Below, piece by piece: positions 27,209 to 31,381 of a DNA stretch of 31,381 bases. The DNA comes from Dehalococcoidia bacterium (GTDB lineage Bacteria > Chloroflexota > Dehalococcoidia > Dehalococcoidales > JAUWYK01): contig JAUWYK010000012.1 in NCBI GenBank assembly GCA_030615865.1, positions 1-31,381 on the forward strand, read 5' to 3'. The position numbers were made by a program, and so were the translations under genes. The notes under the pieces were generated by a model, which ran no database searches, was not told the origin of the DNA, and worked only from the letters and a program-made list of their open reading frames with translations. Position 1 is the stretch's first letter, and each line of letters opens with the position of its first letter.

Positions 27209-27311
27209 CAATTGAAAAGTAATATTCCTAACTACTGACACTTGCGTCTTTCCTGTGGCATACGGTAAACTAGGCTAGCAAAAATCCCCTGTATATAAGA
27301 AAGAGGGAACC

Positions 27312-28625
27312 GTGGCTGAGATTCGCCCCTTTCGGGGTGTGCGTTATAATCAATTATTGGTTAAGGACCTAGCTTCAGTTATCTGTCCCCCTTATGACAT
27401 TATTACCCCGCAAATGGAGCAAGAGCTTTATCGCTGTAGTGAGTATAACTTTGTCCGATTGGAATCTAGTCGGGAGCTACCCCAGGATACAGCTACGGAC
27501 AATAAATATACTCGTTCGGCAGCTACCCTAGAGTGGTGGCTGGAGCAGGGTATTCTTAAGCCTGATGAGGTGCCAGCTATCTATCTCCATGACCACTATT
27601 TTACCTATCAAGGAACGGAGTATAAACGACGCGGTATAATCGTCCGTGTTAGGTTAGAGGAATGGGATAGGATGGTTGTTCGCCCTCATGAGGGCACGCT
27701 GGCTGAGCCCAAGAGTGACCGGTTAAGCCTGTTATGGGCATGCCAAGCCAATACCAGCCCAATTTTGGCTCTGTTTGACGACCAGGGACAGCAGGTCTCC
27801 TCATTGTTGGCTGCAGAGGAGCATAATAGACCTATAATCAATTTAAGCACTGCTGAGGAAAGCCATTATGTTTGGGCTATCACTGAGCCTCAGGTTATTA
27901 ATCAGATATGCCGTAGCTTGGCCCATCAGCCGCTTTATATTGCTGATGGGCATCATCGCTATGAGAGCGCTCTTACTTATCGACGTGAGAGGCGTGTCTG
28001 CTCTTCATCGGTGTCGGCAGATGAGGCATTTAATTTTGTGATGATGGAGCTGGTAGATTTTTCTGAGCCTGGGCTTATGATTCTACCTCCTCACCGGCTG
28101 GTTCGCGGTATATCCAGAGCAACCATGAGTGAGTTGATGGCTAAGCTGAAGTCATTCTTTGAAATAGCGGAGCTATCATTGAGTAAGCCTGATACCTGGC
28201 AGCAGGTTGACGATTTACTGGCTGGGGAAGAAGCAAAACAGGTTAGGCTAGTTGTTTTTGGTCTGGTAGCAGAGCGTCTTTTTGTGCTAGGGTTGCGTGA
28301 CTTTACTATTGCCAGTCAGATGATGCCCTACTTTCATTGCGAGCTATACAAAAGATTGGATGTCAGTATTGTTGACCATATCATTCTGGAGAAGCTACTG
28401 GGGCTGGGCAGTGGTCGGGAGGAGGCAATTCTTGCCTATACCTATGATAGAGAGGATGCGGTAAACAGGGTAATAGACCAGGAATACCAGCTAGCCTTTC
28501 TGTTAAGCCCGATTAAGCCAGAAGTGGTTAAAGCCATTGCCGATGCCGACGACAGAATGCCCAGGAAATCAACCTACTTTTATCCTAAAGCACCAGCAGG
28601 ATTAGTTTTTAACCGGTTGGTATAG
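27312..28625 (+). CDS. DUF1015 family protein
   Basis: This 437-residue protein matches DUF1015 (COG4198). The N terminus carries IRPFRGVRYN and VICPPYDIITPQ (about residues 24-35), a middle region has VRPHEGTLAEPKSDRL, and ADGHHRYESAL lies at about 211-221. The last third includes DAVNRVIDQEYQLAFLLSP. No enzyme activity is established to my knowledge. It converges on serA and a class V aminotransferase, and the family is often found near serine genes, so a role in serine or phosphoserine metabolism is a reasonable inference. The GTG start is preceded by AAGAGGGA (27301-27308). Confidence 0.9.
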   Translation: MAEIRPFRGVRYNQLLVKDLASVICPPYDIITPQMEQELYRCSEYNFVRLESSRELPQDTATDNKYTRSAATLEWWLEQGILKPDEVPAIYLHDHYFTYQGTEYKRRGIIVRVRLEEWDRMVVRPHEGTLAEPKSDRLSLLWACQANTSPILALFDDQGQQVSSLLAAEEHNRPIINLSTAEESHYVWAITEPQVINQICRSLAHQPLYIADGHHRYESALTYRRERRVCSSSVSADEAFNFVMMELVDFSEPGLMILPPHRLVRGISRATMSELMAKLKSFFEIAELSLSKPDTWQQVDDLLAGEEAKQVRLVVFGLVAERLFVLGLRDFTIASQMMPYFHCELYKRLDVSIVDHIILEKLLGLGSGREEAILAYTYDREDAVNRVIDQEYQLAFLLSPIKPEVVKAIADADDRMPRKSTYFYPKAPAGLVFNRLV

Positions 28626-28649
28626 AAACCTTCAAGGCAGCCTTTCCCT

Positions 28650-30224
28650 TTACAGCTTTACCACTTTAGCGGTATAGACATCGGGGAGAGATAGCATTTC
28701 TTGTTGCTGCTCCTCGGGTAGGGGCTCATCCAGGGCTAATACCGCTAGTGCTTGACCCCTAGGTTTGAGACGGCTAACATTCATGGAGCTAATATTTATA
28801 TCGGCATCACCAGTTATCTTGCCGATAGCTCCCATAAGTCCGGGACGGTCCAGGTGGTCAAGAAACAGGAAGTAACCATCTGCAGGCACGATATCAATCC
28901 AGTAGTTGTTAACCCGGACAATATGCGGTTCCCTACGTATTACGGTGCCAGCGGCAATAGTAATCCCAACGTTGGTGGTAACTTCTACGGTAATAAGGCT
29001 GGCATAGTTTTCGCAGGTAGCCTCCTTCTGTTCCACAACCGTCAGACCACGCCGGGCAGCCACTATGCTAGCATTGACTAGATTAACCCGCTCCTCACTT
29101 ACTCCCTCGAGTAATCCCCCGAGAACGGCTACCTTAAGAGCATTAGTATCATAATTAGAAATCTCGCCCTCATATTTAATCTGGATAGCATTCGTTTGTC
29201 CCTCAGCTAGCTGGCTAGCTAGCTTGCCTAGCGTGGAAGCTACCTTCATAAAGGGTGCCAGCACTGATAGAGTTTCAACCGAGATAAAGGGAGCATTAAC
29301 CGAATACCTGGCTGGTTGTCCCTTAAATACATCAATAACCTGCTCGGCTACATCCTTAGCTGCCATGGCTTGAGCCTCGGTTGTGGAAGCTCCCAAATGA
29401 GGGGTGACAATGATGTTATCATCTTCAAAAAGGATGCTCTCTGTAGCTGGTTCTGTGGAGAAGACATCAATGGCGGCGCCAGCCACCCTCTTCTCTTTCA
29501 CCGCCTTAACCAGTGCCTTTTCATCGATTAGTCCGCCCCGGGCAGTATTAATGATACGAACTGTTGGTTTAACTAAAGCCAGCTCCTTAGCTCCAATTAG
29601 TCCCTTGGTTGAGGATGTTAGTGGCAGGTGGAGGGTGATAAAGTCTGATTCCTTGAGTAACTGTTTTAAGGAAACAAGCTCCACTTGTAGGTTACGGGCA
29701 TGATCAACGGAGATGAAGGGGTCGTGAGCGACGAGCTTCATTTGTAGACCCCGGGCACGCCTGGCTACCTCAGACCCCACATTGCCTAAGCCTATGATGC
29801 CTAAAGTCTTGTCTCTTACCTCAGTACCCATGAAATCACTTCGCCGCCATACCCCTGATTTGAGCATGGCATTAGCCTGAGGGATGTGACGGGCTAAGGA
29901 GAGCATAAGGGCAATAGTATGCTCGGCGGCTGAGATGGTGTTGCCGGTGGGAGCATTAACTACCACGATGCCTCGCTGGGTTGCCTCGTCTACATCAATA
30001 TTGTCTACGCCGACGCCGGCTCGGGCGATGACTTGTAGCTTTTTCCCGGCTTGAATAACCTCGCCCGAGACCTGGGTCTGGCTGCGCACTATCAGTGCTT
30101 CGTAATCACCAATTGTGGATATGAGTTCCTCCGGCTTTAGCCCTAGCCTAATATCCACCTGAGCCTGACTACGCAGAGTATCTATTCCCTCTTCAGAAAT
30201 TGGGTCGGTAATTAAAACCTTCAC
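28650..30224 (-). CDS. serA: D-3-phosphoglycerate dehydrogenase
   Basis: This 524-residue enzyme oxidises 3-phosphoglycerate, the first step of serine synthesis. The NAD-binding loop is GLGNVG (145-150). Catalytic residues are Arg229 (NTARGG), Glu258 (FSTEPA) and His276 (VTPHLGAS). An intervening substrate-binding-like domain follows, then a C-terminal ACT domain (about 450-524, FLDHLDRPGLMGAIGKIT) typical of serine-feedback-regulated long forms. The start is GTG with AGGAG five bases upstream, lying inside the stop region of the aminotransferase gene. The pair is therefore translationally coupled. Confidence 0.98.
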   Translation of the reverse strand: MKVLITDPISEEGIDTLRSQAQVDIRLGLKPEELISTIGDYEALIVRSQTQVSGEVIQAGKKLQVIARAGVGVDNIDVDEATQRGIVVVNAPTGNTISAAEHTIALMLSLARHIPQANAMLKSGVWRRSDFMGTEVRDKTLGIIGLGNVGSEVARRARGLQMKLVAHDPFISVDHARNLQVELVSLKQLLKESDFITLHLPLTSSTKGLIGAKELALVKPTVRIINTARGGLIDEKALVKAVKEKRVAGAAIDVFSTEPATESILFEDDNIIVTPHLGASTTEAQAMAAKDVAEQVIDVFKGQPARYSVNAPFISVETLSVLAPFMKVASTLGKLASQLAEGQTNAIQIKYEGEISNYDTNALKVAVLGGLLEGVSEERVNLVNASIVAARRGLTVVEQKEATCENYASLITVEVTTNVGITIAAGTVIRREPHIVRVNNYWIDIVPADGYFLFLDHLDRPGLMGAIGKITGDADINISSMNVSRLKPRGQALAVLALDEPLPEEQQQEMLSLPDVYTAKVVKL

Positions 30225-30229
30225 CTTAC

Positions 30230-31324
30230 CTAACTCCTAAACCCAGCCTGTGGCAATGCCACCTTTAGTGCCGATATTACCGTTTCAATATCATCCTCGG
30301 TTACCCAGCCCAGGTGCCCGATGCGAAAGATTTTACCATCTAATCGCTGTTGTCCGCCAGCGAGCACAACCTGGTGTTCCTCTCTTAGAATCTGGCGCAT
30401 CTTGTTAATGTCAAGCCCGTCTGAAGCGGCAACGGCGGTAACTGTATTGGAGGCATGACTTTCTTCAGCAAAAAGGGATAGCCCTAGTGATTTTATTCCA
30501 TCTCGGGCTGCTTTACCAACCCGGGCATGTCGGGCTATGATGTTAGTTAAGCCTTCGCTTAACATCATTTCTAAAGATGCAGATAGAGCAAATATTGTGG
30601 AAATAGCTGGTGTCCATGGCGTTTGCACAGTTGCCTTTTCCAAGTAACTCTTGGCTTGGGCAAAGTCCCAGTAAAAGCGGGGCATCCTGGCACTGGCCTG
30701 CGCCTGCCATGCCTCTTGGCTTATACTAACCATAGCCAGACCGGGGGGAACCATCCACCCTTTCTGGGAACCAGTAATGGTAACGTCACAGTGCCAGTCA
30801 TCAACCGGCAGGTTAATTGACCCCAGGCTGCTGATGGCATCAACTAGCAGTAATTTATCAAATTCCTTTACTACTGAGCTAATTGAAGCCAGGTCATTGG
30901 TAACACCGGTAGAGGTTTCATTATGGGTGACTAACACTGCCTTGATTTTTGGTTCAGCCTGGAGAACTCGGCGGACAGCATCTACGTCAGCTGCTTTGCT
31001 CCACTCAAAGCGAAGCGGGATTACCTCGGCGCCAAATCGTTCGGCAATACTGGCAAAGCGTTCTCCGAAGACACCAATAGATACCGATAGTATTTTATCT
31101 CCCGGGGATAGGGTATTTACGATTGCTGCCTCTAAGCCACCTGTCCCCGAGCCAGTGAGCAGAAAAACATCGCTATTGGTCTGAAACAACTGCTTTAGTT
31201 TTGACGTCACCTCATTTAGTATCTGCCCAAATTCAGCACCACGATGATTTATCATCTGCTTGGTCATTGCCTGGAGAATTTCGGCAGGGCACGGGGTGGG
31301 TCCTGGAATTCGTAACTGCTCCAT
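30230..31324 (-). CDS. Class V aminotransferase (alanine-glyoxylate / serine-pyruvate type)
   Basis: This 364-residue PLP enzyme of fold type I starts with IPGPTPCPAEI, has LLTGSGTGGLEA for phosphate binding, Asp162 in LLVDAISSLG, and the PLP lysine at about 188 in ITGSQKGWMVPPG. The family includes serine-glyoxylate and alanine-glyoxylate aminotransferases. In several anaerobes and archaea a member next to serA takes the place of phosphoserine aminotransferase, which is the likely role here. AAGGAGA (31328-31334) supports the ATG. The serA start lies five bases after its stop. Confidence 0.93.
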   Translation of the reverse strand: MEQLRIPGPTPCPAEILQAMTKQMINHRGAEFGQILNEVTSKLKQLFQTNSDVFLLTGSGTGGLEAAIVNTLSPGDKILSVSIGVFGERFASIAERFGAEVIPLRFEWSKAADVDAVRRVLQAEPKIKAVLVTHNETSTGVTNDLASISSVVKEFDKLLLVDAISSLGSINLPVDDWHCDVTITGSQKGWMVPPGLAMVSISQEAWQAQASARMPRFYWDFAQAKSYLEKATVQTPWTPAISTIFALSASLEMMLSEGLTNIIARHARVGKAARDGIKSLGLSLFAEESHASNTVTAVAASDGLDINKMRQILREEHQVVLAGGQQRLDGKIFRIGHLGWVTEDDIETVISALKVALPQAGFRS

Positions 31325-31343
31325 TTGTCTCCTTTACTGTGCT

Positions 31344-31371
31344 ATTGTATCAGTATTTATTACTTTAGCAA
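31344..31371 (-). promoter_or_regulatory. Putative promoter of the aminotransferase-serA operon
   Basis: On the minus strand TTGCTA (31371-31366, four of six) and TACAAT (31349-31344, five of six) are spaced by 16 bases. The start would be near 31337, just upstream of the Shine-Dalgarno and ATG at 31324. Confidence 0.5.
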
Positions 31372-31381
31372 AGCGGCGTTT

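Overview
The window looks like a stretch of chromosome from an anaerobic bacterium, most likely an uncultured Chloroflexota lineage (Dehalococcoidia-like). That placement is inferred from the mix of gene types: acyl-CoA ligases, a cytoplasmic molybdopterin oxidoreductase, a double-cubane/2-hydroxyacyl-CoA dehydratase-like protein, a TIGR04076 protein, DUF1015 beside serA, and frequent GTG/TTG starts. No rRNA or other marker fixes the taxonomy. No phage, CRISPR array, integrase or transposase was seen. Two tRNA genes with encoded CCA ends are present.

Layout. Positions 1-5851 read rightward: tRNA-Gly(CCC), an acyl-CoA ligase, radC, a solo oligopeptide-type binding lipoprotein and an ADP-forming acyl-CoA synthetase alpha subunit. 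Then come tRNA-Ser(TGA), a TIGR04076 gene and a large molybdopterin oxidoreductase, all leftward. The oxidoreductase is divergent from a second acyl-CoA ligase (8676-10199). From 10204 to 17019 lies a leftward information-processing block in transcription order dnaX, ybaB/ebfC, recR, an AT-rich DEDD-exonuclease-like gene, recO, lysS, serS. From 17243 to 18415 is a tubulin/FtsZ-superfamily gene that resembles archaeal CetZ more than FtsZ, with its own promoter and a long downstream hairpin. From 18504 to 23415 is a tightly packed leftward cluster: TIGR00725/SLOG protein, enolase, metallo-beta-lactamase-fold hydrolase, dehydratase-like Fe-S protein, GAPDH. A small lipoprotein, pth and ligA follow. 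At the right end a DUF1015 gene (rightward) converges on an aminotransferase-serA pair (leftward), which forms a serine biosynthesis unit.

The intergenic spaces are not empty. At least three clear copies, and several degenerate ones, of a GC-rich hairpin-forming repeat family of about 95-115 bp sit between genes. A 5' fragment of the tRNA-Ser gene recurs about 450 bp from the intact copy. A start-less C-terminal gene remnant lies upstream of the DUF1015 gene.

The most interesting items are the CetZ-like protein, the dispersed repeat family, the exonuclease-like insertion within the recombination-repair operon, and the coupling of a dehydratase-like Fe-S protein to glycolytic genes. Two possible translation oddities are also noted: a lipoprotein whose best start is ATA, and an in-frame TGA that splits the end of the metallo-hydrolase from a 23-codon extension abutting the next gene.
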